A DNA stretch of 64,000 nucleotides from Agapanthus africanus (GCA_030015575.1 CM057337.1:336794583-336858582); one strand, 5' to 3'; shown: positions 35,727-48,435, counted from the first letter of the stretch. Numbers and translations: made by a program. Notes: generated from the letters alone by a model not told the origin.

Positions 35727-37317
35727 GGTAGCTGCCAGAGAGAGAGAAAAGAAACACTCAGCATATGCTCTTGCAAGTTTAGAATGGTTTATTAGTTTAT
35801 CTAAACAGGATGGCTCCCACTGTTTCCTCAAATCCTTCTTCAAACCCTAAAAGAAGAATTAGTCAGGATTTAATTGCACGTCACAATACTTGCTTAACCT
35901 TTCAGCCATGCCAGTGTCGGTACTTCGAAGGAGGTTTCCTAACGCTTTCGTGAAGTTCCTTAATTATATAACCTCTTTTCCCTGGAGGCGTAGCCCCACT
36001 AACACTTTTCTAGACACCTACTTGGTTTATAGCATTGATTGTTAAGTGAGAAAGTCTCCCGAGAGTAATCATATTCATCAGTGGGATCAGGATCCAACTG
36101 TCATTGTATGATGACCTAGATGGAAGCCACTCTAGTCACCACACTCCAGAAGATATGCTAAATCTGCAAGTTTCCTTTATGTTTGAAACTCCCGATGTGA
36201 TTTTTACCCCAAGCTCTTATGATCTTGATGTAGGCCAACAAATCATAAGATGCAAGTCAAGTTCTACCCGTCATTGTCCCGATTAATTTAGATCCATCCG
36301 TACTCGCCCTTGACGTAGTCCAACAAGGCTGTACGACTGTCCTAAACTAATGCATCTATCTATGCAACAAATAAGCAACACATTGCTACCATACACTATG
36401 CCTTGACATAGGCCAACAGACATAGCATGAATACGATATGTTGTTTATTTGAAATGACGGTGGGCTACGGCTGGTTTTTGGTAAATCCGTTAACGTAATG
36501 AACTTGATATGATCGAAGGAACCATGATAGCTTTTTAAAAGGAGTGGTTTAGGCTCCACATTTAAAATTTGCTTTTTGAAGAAAACCGAGTGGTTTTGAA
36601 ATTGTTTCAACGATTTAGTTTAGGTTTATTTTATTTGCATTAATGAATTAATGTTGTCCCATCAATTAGTCCTACCATTGCAGAAAACAACGAAAATACA
36701 ACATACACTTATGCCATCTGTATTCGCCACTGGGCCCCGTCATCACCCGTTAGGTACTTAACTAATGACAGAGCGGGGGCTGGACTAGCGCGGATGTAAA
36801 ACATAAGCAACGCCTAATAAATATCATATATAGATATATCTATTCGTCGCACGCAATAGGCATTCCAGATCACAGATGAACATAATGGATATACTAGGAA
36901 TTCCGCACTTCGTTTAAGCCCAGAACGAAAGACGGGTTCCATGGTCGTGATGAATATCCAAAACCCCACCCTAGACCCCTACGGGTGCGGCAAACTACCC
37001 GCCAAATTCCTGAAGTGGAGCAACCTCTCAAAACAAAGTGAGTAGGTCACTCGGCACTTCAAAGAACCCAGTAGTTTGTACACCCCTCCTTGGGTCTATC
37101 CTAGGAGTAAAACAGTAAAAAAAAGTACAACGATGGCTACAACCTCAACCCAGATGTGCCCCGCAAAATAATATTACATCAATATTACAAATTACATTGA
37201 ATGAAAGAAAAGAAAACACTCATCTCACACCCCCCGGCTATTCATCATCGACGATCCAATAAAGTTCATATACATAAGCCAATCAAACACAGATATGTGC
37301 AACCCCCACTAACCGAC
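35727..37317 (-). other. Copia B leader, gag-proximal part
   Basis: Starts at the GA-run (35734-35745). Holds the triple stem-loop (36216-36425), the CTAGCGCGGATGTAAAACAT block (36785-36804), and the blocks near 36950-37250 shared with A and C. It lacks the tandem 147-bp module. Solo LTR S interrupts it at CCGAC. Confidence 0.8.
36216..36425 (-). other. Copia B leader: triple stem-loop motif
   Basis: Stem CTTATGAT (36216-36223) with ATCATAAG (36242-36249), 8 bp perfect, encloses CTTGATGTAGGCCAACAA. The second copy, CCTTGACGTAGTCCAACAA, is near 36310. The third, CCTTGACATAGGCCAACA, is flanked by CTATG (36396-36400) and CATAG (36421-36425). Confidence 0.65.
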
Positions 37318-38280
37318 TGTCACGACCCGAAAAGTACGGAACATGATCGGCACTAACTACGAAACGTCTCGAGGCGTACATAATCTAATTAAGCCAAAAC
37401 CCAGAAATCCAAACCAAGTAAAGCAGTAGAGTGAAGGAAAAACCAATTTTTAAAGCAAGAAGTTTAACAACATAAGCCGAAGTATGTATTTTTAAAATCT
37501 CAAGTCTTTTTTGAAAATTTCGGCAGAGTTTCCTTTGTAAAAACTAACCCCAAATGGGTACGAAACTTGATAAAGCATATATAATGAATAAAGGCATCCC
37601 CAAGAGGGAGGTAGCTCTTCGTCAATTGACAGTCACAATCACGCAAGCAATATAATATACAACGCCAAAGGGCGATGATCAAACTCAGGATAAAAATCTA
37701 ACCTCATCAAGGAAACCAGAGGAAAACCATAATAATACAGCGCGCGACTCAAAGGTCGAACGAATATGCACTGGTCTTCTATGTCTATCAAATAATATAA
37801 GTCTGGTTGATGGAGTTTTACTAGAAACAACTGAAATAACAAATATACAATGGTGGTCCTGATGCAAAAGAACCCACCTACCAAAGCAATCACCCGGAAA
37901 GAATAGTGTGACAGTAAAACCGCAACGAAACCTGTATGGCAAAACCTGCAAAAAACTATCGCACAACAGGGGTGAGTTGCCAACTCGTGAGTAGAAAACA
38001 TCTATGAATAGAAACCGCATGCATGACGCTATCCTAAGTCATATCAAGTCATATCCTCAAATAAATATCCCGGTCCATCTATGTATAAGTGTAATACTAT
38101 ATGCTCGTGTCAGTACCTCAGATAGCAACATAGCCAATATATGATTCATGAATGCATTACAAATGAAACAGAATACATCGTGAATGAGACAACTGTTTTC
38201 TTTATTTAATAAGATTTCTGTATGTATATAAATCACGTATCATCAATGAAATCGACAGATAAAACAGTGTCCAGCATCGA

Positions 38281-38425
38281 CACAAAACATAAATCTCAGT
38301 ATCTCAATACCTCAGTCTCCGGCTATCCGGACTGGCCTGTATCATCAAATCTTAATATCTCAGTGTCTCAAATCTCAAAATCTCAATACCTCAGGCTCCG
38401 TCAGTCCGGATCGGCCCATATCATC
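38281..38425 (-). repeat. LTR minisatellite in S
   Basis: Units built around CTCAATACCTCAG and CTCCGGCTATCCGGACTGGC recur about three times. Homologous to 45215-45345 and to 54030-54165 in S2. Confidence 0.65.
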
Positions 38426-38952
38426 AATCACACGACCACGAACGGTATCCTCTGAATATCCGCCGCGCCAGGTAAAATCACCGGTAGGCAGTCTGCCCCT
38501 GCCGGGCTCATCGTCTACAACTCGAGCTTCTTGCCCCGGGGTACCATACCGGGCCCACCATATACCTGAGACGGTTCATCCAAATCCTCGAATCGGGTCT
38601 CGAAAACATCTCAGAACCGAGAAAACATCATGGTGGACAATACGCATCATATCAAGGAAAACCACATCAATCTCTTTAAAACAAACCATCAGTTTATAAA
38701 ACTTTCACATGCGATTTCCAAATCCAGAAATCTCAAGAAGGATCCTAAATCATAAAAATCATGATATCAATAAACAGTGAATACCGGTATAAATATCCAT
38801 AATACTGCATGACCAATGAATATATGAATGCATCTGATATCATGCAATAAATGCAATAGTTAAACTAGCATAGGAAAGCCATAACATGTTGCAACTATCA
38901 ACCAGCAAGCTATGTCAATGAATAGTATTTCTAAAGTGTACGTGACATGGCA

Positions 38953-39018
38953 ATTACCGATGATTATGTGTGTGAGCCGGAAAGCAGGTGTACATGGAAC
39001 ATACGCATCATCGGTAAT
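38953..39018 (-). other. S LTR stem (homologue of the 13-bp stem)
   Basis: ATTACCGATGAT (38953-38964) pairs with ATCATCGGTAAT within 39006-39018: 12 of the 13 positions. Confidence 0.7.
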
Positions 39019-40524
39019 GGTGTTGGTGTCCTGACAGCAGGGCTTCATGATAATTACAAATAACATATGCATAAGCATGCAAAGGGATGAAACATCATGA
39101 ATATACAGAAAGCGATATAGTAACAGCAACACTGAAAATATACCTACCTAATATACGGGCCATACAGTTTGGTATTTAAATCCCATGATTCTCCACTTTT
39201 GAAAAAGCGTATGACTCGAGCCCAGTCAAAAGGGTAAGGAAATCCACCTAAGTTTGAGTCGATCTATATATATATCTAGTAGTCAGTGATCTCGCCTCAA
39301 CAGTTTCACGTACGATACAATAAATAATATGACATCCTCGAGTCAAGAGTGCGGATCTATCCTCATAACTATATCCCGTATGGTAAATCTATCGTACGGC
39401 ATCCCAAATCTGGGTACGGTTCAAATATCACATTTATCTCATTATTCATCTGGTATCCACATCATCACATATCGTGAGCAGGGGTACTGATCTAAATCTA
39501 GTACACTACTAATATCATCAACACTAATCATGATCTGGCTACTGATCTACAGCCTCATACAATCCGATGTCATCAACACCTAACATCATATAGAAGTATA
39601 CAGCACCCAAGCGATCCATTATAGTTATCTTAACATATCTTATCTCATATCTCAATCATATGTCAACTATCATATATATATCATCATCCACATAGTATCA
39701 TCGTCCAACGATCCGCTATAACATCATGACATATCTCGGTCACATATTAAATGCCTCACGGCATCATGCCCGATCAGATCGACTCATTCCTAAGTATCAT
39801 ATAACATTCTCATCATCCAAGCATATGAATACCAAAATATATATATCCCCAATACGCACAAGGAAGTAAATATATGCGAGTATGTGTACGTGCGTATATG
39901 CAAATCATTACTCTAGGGTTTCACGACTAAGAAATTGCCTAAAGTCCTTTCTTCAATTCTCGCTAATACTAACCCCTAATCTCCTAAAGCTTTTCTTACT
40001 AAGGTTCATATCACACACTAACATATAAAAGTATATATATCACATCCCATCATTTCTCATAACTTTGCGGGGGTGTTATATGCCATCCACCCGACTTCCC
40101 CCGTAGATATAATCTACTCACTTTGCTCTTCGCTTTCCATTGCCGACATCGCCACGTGCTTGCTTGTCGTCTCGAAGTCCACATGGGGTACCTACACATC
40201 ATAAGGTATCGTATCACATTAAAAACCAAATCAAAGCCAAAACAACACGCTAAAATCCTATAGGTTCGAGCCTACGGACTACGCCTTCAAAACCATCAAA
40301 CAACTCTCGATATCGTCGTACAAACGTCAAACCATCGAGTTAAAACCAAATTCCTAAAATCCAGAATTCAAAATACGCAAAACAAAAACCCGAATCAAAA
40401 CAGCAACTCATGAAAATGGTCCCAGATTTTACCCTAGGTGAAATTAGCCAATTTTGCATACATGGTGGGTCTAGTTTACTGGAGATAAAGCCTCAAAATC
40501 AACACGAACCCAAATGAACCAGGT

Positions 40525-40566
40525 CTGGCCGCAAATTGCGGCCAGAACGAATATATTTGCGGCCAA
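40525..40566 (-). other. S LTR: palindrome plus half palindrome
   Basis: Arms CTGGCCGCAA (40525-40534) and TTGCGGCCAG (40536-40545) are perfectly complementary around one base. After 12 nt, TTGCGGCCA recurs (40558-40566). The homologous spot in the G2 LTR (about 21755-21815) keeps the layout but is mutated. Confidence 0.75.
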
Positions 40567-41628
40567 GTTTGGGAAGTATGGGCTAGGATTTCAGGCTAGG
40601 GTTTCAGTGGGGGGTCCTAGGTTGCTTGCATGTATCACTGTCTTTGCTAAATAATTTTTCAGGTCCCCGAGTGTTAGCAGATTTCCAATTTCCACCATAT
40701 TTTCACAGTTTTCGATGTCGAGGTTTCTAAGTTGGTATTCCGAGGTTTATTCTATGGTTTCAGTCCAAGATACAATCCCTACAGGGGTCATAAGGTCTCT
40801 ACTAATCTCAATTACACTTCACAATTCAAAATTTCTCAAAACCCTCATCTAGAATTTTCTAGGTTCACAAAACCACTCGATATCGATACTAAACATATAT
40901 GGATGGTTAAAGAATTTAAATACTAATCTAAAGGTGCAGAAATTACCTCAATTGGCAACTCAAGAAAATTCTTGAGTTGCCCAAGGTCCTCAAAATATGA
41001 TTTTTCTTGGTCCAATGTGCTTCCCTTGAGCTTGTGCATGCTTTTTGTGGAAATGAGATGTGCTTTTGGTGAATATTTGATGTTGTTTTGTGGGTTTAAG
41101 AGGAGCGGGAAATGAGGTGCTGCCATGGGAGTGAGGGAGGAGAGGAAAAGATGAAGGGGATGAAGGATGAATGAAAACAAAATGAGAGCCATGCTAGGTT
41201 GACCCCTCACCCTCTCTCTCATGCCCATACCTCTTGTCATCATGATGCCTCTTTGACTTTTCCTTTCTCTTTTCTTTTCTTTTAAAAAGCCATGCATGAT
41301 AAAAATAAGGAAAAAGCCGTGATAGAAAAATGTAACAAGTGTGACAATGATATGGTGCATGTCATGTGCACAAAACACGCTTAATTTGCGATTAGTGATA
41401 TTTAATCACGATTAGCGCTAAAATGGCGCAAAATAAATCATAGAATTTCATAATTTGCATAAATTACACAAAGCACCATCTTTTTAGTAATTTCTATAAT
41501 TTTCCAAATTTTCCCCAAATTTATCGGTATTTAATTTTACCGCCTTATTAAAATATTCAATATAATTATTATTTAATTATAAAAATTCCCAAAAATAATA
41601 TTTTATTTTCCTGAAATGTTACACCGAC

Positions 41629-42078
41629 GTATAGCGATTAGCGGACGTTTTGAAACACATATATCATCACAAATAAAAACCGAAAAATATAAACGACGGT
41701 AAAAATTACGACTTCGAAGCACTACGAGATTGCCATAGAACAAGTTTAACAGTGCAGTCAAAATTTGAAATTGCAAACAAGACCTGAAACCCCAAATCCA
41801 AGATATGAGAACACAGAACAAAATTCAAGGAAAGACAACCCTACAGGGCCGGTGAGATCGGAAAAAGAGGCCATGTGGCCGGCTACCTTTAGGTGGAATT
41901 ACCTCGTTTTTGTTCTGTGTTCATTTGACAGTAAAAGGAGCACTCTGCAACAGTTTGAAAAATTTTCAGAGGCTCTGCAAAAATTGACAGAAACTTCGAT
42001 TCGTGTTTCGTTGTTTTCGTAGTTGTTTCGGTTTCGTAGTTTCTTACTTCGTTTAAACTGTTAGCCAGGGTTTAATTA
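41629..42078 (-). other. Copia B leader, primer-site-proximal part
   Basis: Continues the leader after the solo LTR. Contains GGGCCGG (41846-41852), a 16-nt spacer and GGCCATGTGGCC (41869-41880), the B version of the paired palindromes, about 200 nt past the primer-binding site. Otherwise without frames. Confidence 0.7.
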
Positions 42079-42092
42079 GGCTCTGATACTAG
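42079..42092 (-). other. Copia B primer-binding site
   Basis: The minus strand reads AGTATCAGAGCC next to the LTR, the Met-type site of this family. Confidence 0.8.
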
Positions 42093-44120
42093 TGTAAGTC
42101 TATGATGCACATGCCACAGCTCGCGGGGAGGCGGAATACTTTAAAAATGATTTTTCTCATAACAAAAGAAACTTATTTTAGCTTTGCAACATAGACTTAT
42201 TCCACTTTTAGGATCTTTATTAAGCCTTAGCGAACAAAAATAGACTAAGAGAGAGAGCTAACTACTATTTTCAAGAGTTATACCCTCGTTCTTAGTCCTT
42301 CGGGTCTTCAAGTGTCTCTTTGCTCTTTGGTTCAAGCTTCCTCTTGTTCTCCTTTATTTTGCTTCTTCTAGGTCTTGAAAGAGTTCGGTTGCCAGTCTCC
42401 TTTGCACCGAAGATGGATCCACCCGAGGGCCTATGGTCAAGCTCTAACCTCCATGAGATAACTTAGTGATCTTGCTTGCTAGGGAAAATGACTAAGTAGA
42501 TGTAGTGAGAATGTGTATTGGACTAGTTGATCTCAAAGCTCATTGTTTTGCAATACATGCGTGTATGAGCTTGAGGGAGAAGGAGAGAATAAAACGTAGG
42601 AGAGAGAATGCATTTTTTAGAATGAGTAGAGAATGAGTTGTGAGAATGGCTAAGTATTTGGCTAATAATTCAACCATAGAATTATTTAATCACATAAATA
42701 ACAACCATGCTTGAATAGTAGCTCCAAAGTGAATAAACAATTCCAAAGCCATGCTTGCAACCCATTCCTAAAAAATCTCCTAATATCCACCTCATTAATC
42801 CTTTATGAAAAAAGAATAAATCTATAATGAGGTGTCTCCTTCTAGAAGCCCATCCTTGTGAAATTACAAGAATGCCCTCACCGTATTTTCATACCCGTAT
42901 CCGTATTCCGAAAAATACGGATACACAGAGACCAGTATAATCCAATACTACAATATTAGGATCCGGCTTAAACCAAAGCGCACTAGTATTATCTGTCCGA
43001 ACGTCATTCGAGTAGCCAGTACATGAATGTGATCGAAACCCTGCCGTAAGACCATACGGCGTCTACATCGTCTCGCCTGATCCAGGAAAAACCTCTGTGT
43101 GGGACTCTAAAGACTCGACAGTACGCTGGCAGTGGGTTTAACCACAAGTCCGTCAGTGGCACTAGCTGTACGTAACGGCAACCCAGGTACGTGTCGAAAA
43201 GGAGGCTGACGAGCGAACTCGTCTGTAACCCCTACTGAGCCTGTCCGAGACAATATCCATGTAGTCCGGTCTGTTCGACTGAGAGTATCGCATGTAATGT
43301 CTAGGGTGGTGGAAAATGTCAGACCCCTAATAACCGTACATGTCGTGTCAGGGTGGCTCAAGACCATCCGAGAATCTACTGGTCCGTCCACCAGTAATTC
43401 TCAATCAGCCCTGGCCAGGGACTTATGGTAATGACCAATCAATCACAGTGCGATATCGACTCCATATACCAGGAGAGACGAATCCCTAACAGTCGCTCAC
43501 TGCCTCCATGTGGCTCGGGACTGTACCCAATTAAAACCTGTTTGCATGACTCCTTTGAGTCGTGGCAGGGTAGTAATCAAAGCACAGTGGGAACTCACAC
43601 GAGACAAATGACGACCTCAAGTCGAGAGACTATCTGCACACATGTCACCTGAGAACTGCTATCTGACGCTTGGTATAATACCATCTAATCAGTTCTCGGC
43701 GAGTCCTGTCCAGTGTACTCACACCCAGTGAGCATCTGTATACAATCTTAGGTGCACATCACCAATGTCTGCGGGACCAATCCATCGCCCATCGTCAGGG
43801 TCTAGATATGTATACACTAGTCTACTCTGGAGTATCGATGTCTAGTCTCGATATTCCTGCGACTAGGGACATTTAAGGATGCGCCTATTGACCATCCAGC
43901 TCCTACAAGTATGACTGCCATCACAATGCCGGTAGTCAGGCATACACCCTACGGGCTTTATCAACATGTATACAATATATGAAATACAAAGTAAAATATA
44001 TCACATGTTAAGATAAAGACAAACCAAATAGCGTACTATCATATCAAGAAAGATTGTCATGTACACATATATCCCTAGCATCCTATACAATGAAGGCCTC
44101 TACGGCATATATATCCAACA
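42093..44120 (-). repeat. Copia B 5' LTR
   Basis: Pairs with 22902-24929 (same length) and ends at the target duplication AGATC. Confidence 0.92.
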
Positions 44121-44609
44121 AGATCCGCACTCTTGACTCGAGGATGTCAGATTATATAGTATATCGTATGGGATACTATTGAGGCGGGATAACCGACTAT
44201 TATATATATACATATATCGACTCAGACTTAGGTAGTTTTCTTTACCCTTTTCGATTAGTCTGTTAGTTTAGTCCAGTAGTTTACTTGTAGATGTTAGACT
44301 AGACTCGATTCATACCTATTTCAAAACTAACGAATCGTGAGTATTTTAAAGACAGACCAAGGGATTCTACGGATATTTCAAAGGATGTGCCTTTTCTTAA
44401 AAACACCGTAGCCCTATTTTCTAAACACTACGATTCGTGTTATTTCAAATGGCAAAACATGTATTGACTCATTTACATTAATGTTTATATTCATACCCAT
44501 TGCGTTATTATTCATGTTCTGCATATTCTTACTGTTCGCATCGCATTGCATGCTTATATTGTGTTTACATTAGCGGTTATTAAAATAATGCTGTCAGGAC
44601 ACCAGCACC

Positions 44610-44675
44610 ATTACCGATGATGCGTATACTCCACATACACCTGCTTGCCGGCTCACACACATCATCATCGGTAAT
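44610..44675 (+). other. G2 LTR stem with compensatory change
   Basis: ATTACCGATGATG (44610-44622) and CATCATCGGTAAT (44663-44675) form a perfect 13-bp stem with a 40-nt loop. G1 has T and A where G2 has C and G, so pairing is kept. Confidence 0.78.
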
Positions 44676-45214
44676 TGCCATGTCACGCACACTTTAGAGA
44701 ATATTGTTTCATTGATATCGCTTGTTAACTGATAGTTCTGATATATTATTAGTGTGCTAGATTAGATATTGCATACATTTATTGTGATATTCATGCATAG
44801 TTATATATTCATTTTTCATGCAATATAAAAAAGGGCCAGTCCGGAATGCCGTAGCCCAGTATTCATTATTATTGACTTTTCAGTTTGGATTTCGGATTTT
44901 TCCATGAGATTTCTGGATTTAGAGAAACCGCAAAGATTTATAAACTTATCATCTTTTTAAAAGATAGAAAATGCAGATTTCTCCTGATATGATTTGAGAT
45001 ATGTCCACCATGAGTTTTCTCGGTCCTTGAGCGATATCATACACTCGATTCGAGGAGGAGGAGGAACCATCTGTGGGTGCATGGTAGACCCAGTGCGGTA
45101 CCCCGGGACGAGAAGGTCGCAGATGATGGCGTTGAGCCTGTGACAGGGGAGCACTACTGACTAGTGATTATATTGTGACTCGACGGATATCCGGAGGATA
45201 CCGATCGGAGTACA

Positions 45215-45345
45215 GGCCAGTCCGGATAGCCGAAGCCTGAGGTTTTGAGATTTGATGTTATGGGCCAGTCCGGATAGCCGGAGCCCTAGATATTGAGATT
45301 CGAGGATACAGGCCAGTCTGGATTGCCGGAGGCTGAGATATTGAG
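45215..45345 (+). repeat. LTR minisatellite in G2
   Basis: Three units of about 50 bp around GGCCAGTCCGGATAGCCG followed by a TGAGATTTGA-like end. Confidence 0.75.
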
Positions 45346-46323
45346 ATTTATATTTTGTGTCGATGCTTGACACTAATTCTATGTTGATTTCATTGATGAT
45401 ACCTCGATTTAAATATACAGAAATCTCACTGAATTAAGAAAACAGTTTTCTCATACATGATGCATTCTGTTTTCATTATATTGCATTCATACCTCATGTT
45501 TATGATATTTTACTACCTGAGGCACTCACACGAGCACTTGGTATTATACATATGTATAGATGTTTACCCATGTCATATTTAGATGCTTCAGACTATATCA
45601 TATTGAGGATATTACTGATCGTATGACCTAGGATTGAGTCATACATTTGATTTCTGCTCTGTGATGTTTTTTACTCACGAGTTGGCAACTCACCCCCGTT
45701 GTGCCACAGTTTCTTGCAGGATTTGCCGTACAGGTTCGTTGCGGCTTTACTAGCACACCGCTCCTTCCAGGTGATTGCTTTGGTAGGTGGGTTCACCTGC
45801 ATCGTGACCACCATTATACCTTTTATTTATTTCAGTTGTATCTAGAAACTCCATAAACCAAACCTGTATTATTTATTTGACTTAGAGACCAGTTGTATAT
45901 TATTTCGACCTTAGAGTCGCGTGATGTATTATTGTGGTTTTTCTTGATATTATTGGTTTCCTTTGAGTTTTGATCCTCGCCCTTGGCGTTGTATATTATA
46001 TTGTTTGCGTAGTTATGACCGTCATTTGACGAAGAGCTAGCTCCCGCTTGGGGATGCCTTTATTCATATTATGCATGTTGTCCCTTTTTGGGGTCAGTAT
46101 TTACAAAGGAAACTCTGCCAAAATTTTCAGAAAGGACTTGAGATTTTAAAAATGCATATTCGGCTTATGTTATTAAAACCACTTTCTTTAAAATAAGTTT
46201 TCTTCACCTTCTTCTTTTAAAATGGTCTAGATTTCTGGGATTTTTGGCTTACTTGAATTAGATGGGGTCCTATAGACTTTATATGATTCAAGTGCCAGTC
46301 ACGTGCCATTTTGGGTCATGACA

Positions 46324-48120
46324 TAAGAGGAGCTTGACCGAATGTAGCATAGGAAACCATTTCCTATCAAGAGTATGTCATCTATGTACAATACCTGGAC
46401 GACAACCTTACTCTCTACAACCTTCTTGTATATACATGGTTCATCTACCTTTTTGATGATGTCAAACTCTTTGACTACCACACAAAACAAATGTTCCAAC
46501 TCCGCGATACTTGCATTGATCCTGATGGACTTAAGCATAGCTTTAAAAGTTTCAACTTTTCCATTTACATCAAGAATCTTCTCAAGATCCTTTTTCTCCC
46601 AATGGGTTTTATCCCTTCAGGTGCAACATTCAAATTCATATTTTATTGGTGTATATAGATTCCATCTTTGATCGCATAGCATCCAGCCACTTCACTGAGT
46701 CGCCACTCGTGATGGCCTTCCTGAACCTAGTTGGGCCATCATCTCATGATGCAATCCTCGCTCCCACTGTCACCAAGAATACCGTAGTATCTCTCATGTG
46801 GATGAGGAACCCTACCATATTCACGGAGAGGCTGAGGTTAGTTGGAGACTGTTGAATTCTTTGGTCCTACCAAATCATCAGCTGTTAGTTTGTCTAGCTA
46901 AAACAACTTCCAGTTCTACCTCATGACCATAAATTTCTTCACAAGAAATTCCTTTTCTGAAATGGTGGCAAGCTGAGAAACAAAACACATTTTGCTCCTC
47001 TGTGTGGTAGAAGATATTCCTTTGCAAATGTTTGGGATATCCTAACAAACTTATACAGGACTGACCTTGCCTCGAGCTTGTACGGATTCTGCCTTTCAAC
47101 ATAGGCCGGACAGCCCCATATCTTAACTCGTTTAAGACATGGTCTCTTTCCACACCATATCTCATATATAGTGGTAGGCGCTGATTTGGACGGAACCCCA
47201 TTCAATAGGTATGCAGCTTCTCAAGTGCATAACATTAAAAGGAAACAGGTAACTCAGCAGTACTCATCATAGAGCGCACCATATCTCATAGGGTGTGATA
47301 CCTCCGTCCCGATACACCGTTGTGCTGTGGTGTAGTCGAAGGAGTAAGCTGAGAGAGAATCACATTCTCCTTTAAATAATCCAGGAACTCCATGCCCAAG
47401 TATTCTCCTCCTCGATCACATCGAAGGACTTTAATACTTCCACCCGTCTGGTTCTCAACTTCAAGCTTATATTCCTTTGAATTTCTCAAAAGTTTCAGAC
47501 TTGTGTTTCAACAGGAACATATGTCCGAATCCTGAGAGATAGTCGATGAATATAACAAAGTATGAAGAACCAAGCCTGGCATTTGTAAACATTGGATCGT
47601 ATACATCATCATGTATCAATCCCAAGAGTTCACTAACTCTTTCTCTGTTTCCAGTAAACGAAGTATTGATCATTTTACCTTTGAGACATGACTGGCAAGT
47701 ATCATAAGATGAAAATTCGAACAGATTCTCATATTCATCCTTATGTAACTTAGCTGGCCGTGTCGCATTGATATGACCTAGTCTATAATGTCATAAGAAG
47801 GATTCGTTCATTTCTGAACTATTCCTCTTGTGTGTGTTCTAGATACTTTGAATTATGGTTTGATTTAGAACGTATATACTATTATATAGCGTACCTGATC
47901 GAATCAACTCCTGATTCAGGAAAATGTTCTCAACATTATCCTCCAATACATAATTATATCCTTTTTTAACTTAATAAAGAATCTGATGTAATGTTGTATA
48001 TCAGGTTTGGTATGTATTAACACTTATTCAGAATCAATGTATTCAACATTTGGGAATACAAGGTGATATCTGCCTATTATACTTGGCTGCAACAATTGCA
48101 CCATTCTCTAACACTTAGAG
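46324..48120 (-). pseudogene. Copia C pol remnant (RT, integrase)
   Basis: RT remnants near 46330-46700 (DEPCIYKK, VLYIDDILLIG), integrase remnants near 46880-47490 (TIYEIWCGKRPCLKRVKIWG, KVLRCDRGGEYLG, STTPQHNGVSGRR) and the core start near 47467-47673 (LLGLIHDDVY). Heavily broken. Confidence 0.82.
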
Positions 48121-48435
48121 ACATATCACCCTTTCTCAGTTCTCTACCTTTCTGTAGCCCATGTAACTCTTACATATGTGGGATCCTAATCCGGTATCTC
48201 ATACGTAGGACGTAAAGAATACTGAGAAATAGTTCTTGGTATTGAACACAGCCGAAGAATATGCATCAGCATGCTTATTTCTCGATTGGGTCGCATGGGA
48301 ATCCGGATATTCCCCTATTTCCTGTTCGAACTTATAACAGTTATAAGATAGAGCGGAACCAACGTTCCCTAGCTCAGTATAATAAGCAGGTTCGGCTAAT
48401 GCATCCATATTATTATCTTGATTAAGGCGTGACAT
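48121..48435 (-). pseudogene. Copia C short leader-proximal coding part, no gag recognisable
   Basis: From an ATG at 48435, next to the conserved GA-run, the frame reads MSRLNQDNNMDALAEPAYYT, ELGNVGSALSYNCYK, then a part resembling the copia B sequence just before the protease (NTKNYFSV against ENYLSV). Copia A has the same peptide. It replaces the gag seen in B, which suggests a gag-less subfamily. Confidence 0.55.

Larger units (their letters stand above)
37318..41623 (-). mobile_element. S: solo LTR of the G family, 4.3 kb
   Basis: Starts TGTCACGACCCG on the plus strand and ends GAAATGTTACA. A perfect 5-bp target duplication CCGAC lies at 37313-37317 and 41624-41628. A single LTR with intact ends and a duplication is the classic product of recombination between the two LTRs of one element. 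It is related throughout to the G1 and G2 LTRs. The 151-codon frame at 40923-41378 does not keep its frame in G1, so it is probably not a gene. Confidence 0.93.
22902..44120 (-). mobile_element. Copia B: Ty1/copia (Tork/Angela-like) element with two nested insertions
   Basis: Minus-strand element spanning 21.2 kb, of which about 10.1 kb is its own after removing E and S. Its LTRs are 2,028 bp each (22902-24929, 42093-44120). A perfect target duplication AGATC lies at 22897-22901 and 44121-44125. By eye the LTR pair is about 94-95% identical, roughly two million years. It is the best preserved copia here: gag, zinc knuckle, protease, integrase, RT and RNase H are all recognisable. It is broken in several places besides the insertions. 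It lies in the 3' LTR of G2. Confidence 0.93.
17022..46323 (+). mobile_element. G2: large-LTR Ty3-like element, holding G1 and copia B
   Basis: Parts seen are the 5' LTR tail 17022-17903, primer-binding site 17908-17920, internal region 17904-20727 (only 2.8 kb), and a 3' LTR of about 4.37 kb split by copia B (20728-22901 and 44126-46323). The front of the 5' LTR lies beyond the window because G1 is inserted in it. No pol domain is recognisable, so it looks like a non-autonomous large-LTR derivative. By eye the LTR ends (17022-17903 against 45436-46323) are about 95-96% identical, an age of the order of 1-2 million years. G2 lies inside copia C: C sequence starts at 46324. Confidence 0.85.
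44126..46323 (+). repeat. G2 3' LTR, second part
   Basis: Resumes after copia B and its target duplication, and ends TTTTGGGTCATGACA. Includes the stem at 44610-44675, the minisatellite at 45215-45345 and the end matching 17022-17903. Confidence 0.88.

Noticed and set aside
40923-41378. 151-codon frame in solo LTR S
   Set aside because: The homologous stretch in the G2 LTR (21136-21447) is open mainly in another frame and G1 does not keep it, so it looks like LTR nucleotide conservation without coding.
41624-42092. Segment after S as a separate repeat
   Set aside because: It continues the copia B leader interrupted at CCGAC and runs into the B primer-binding site.
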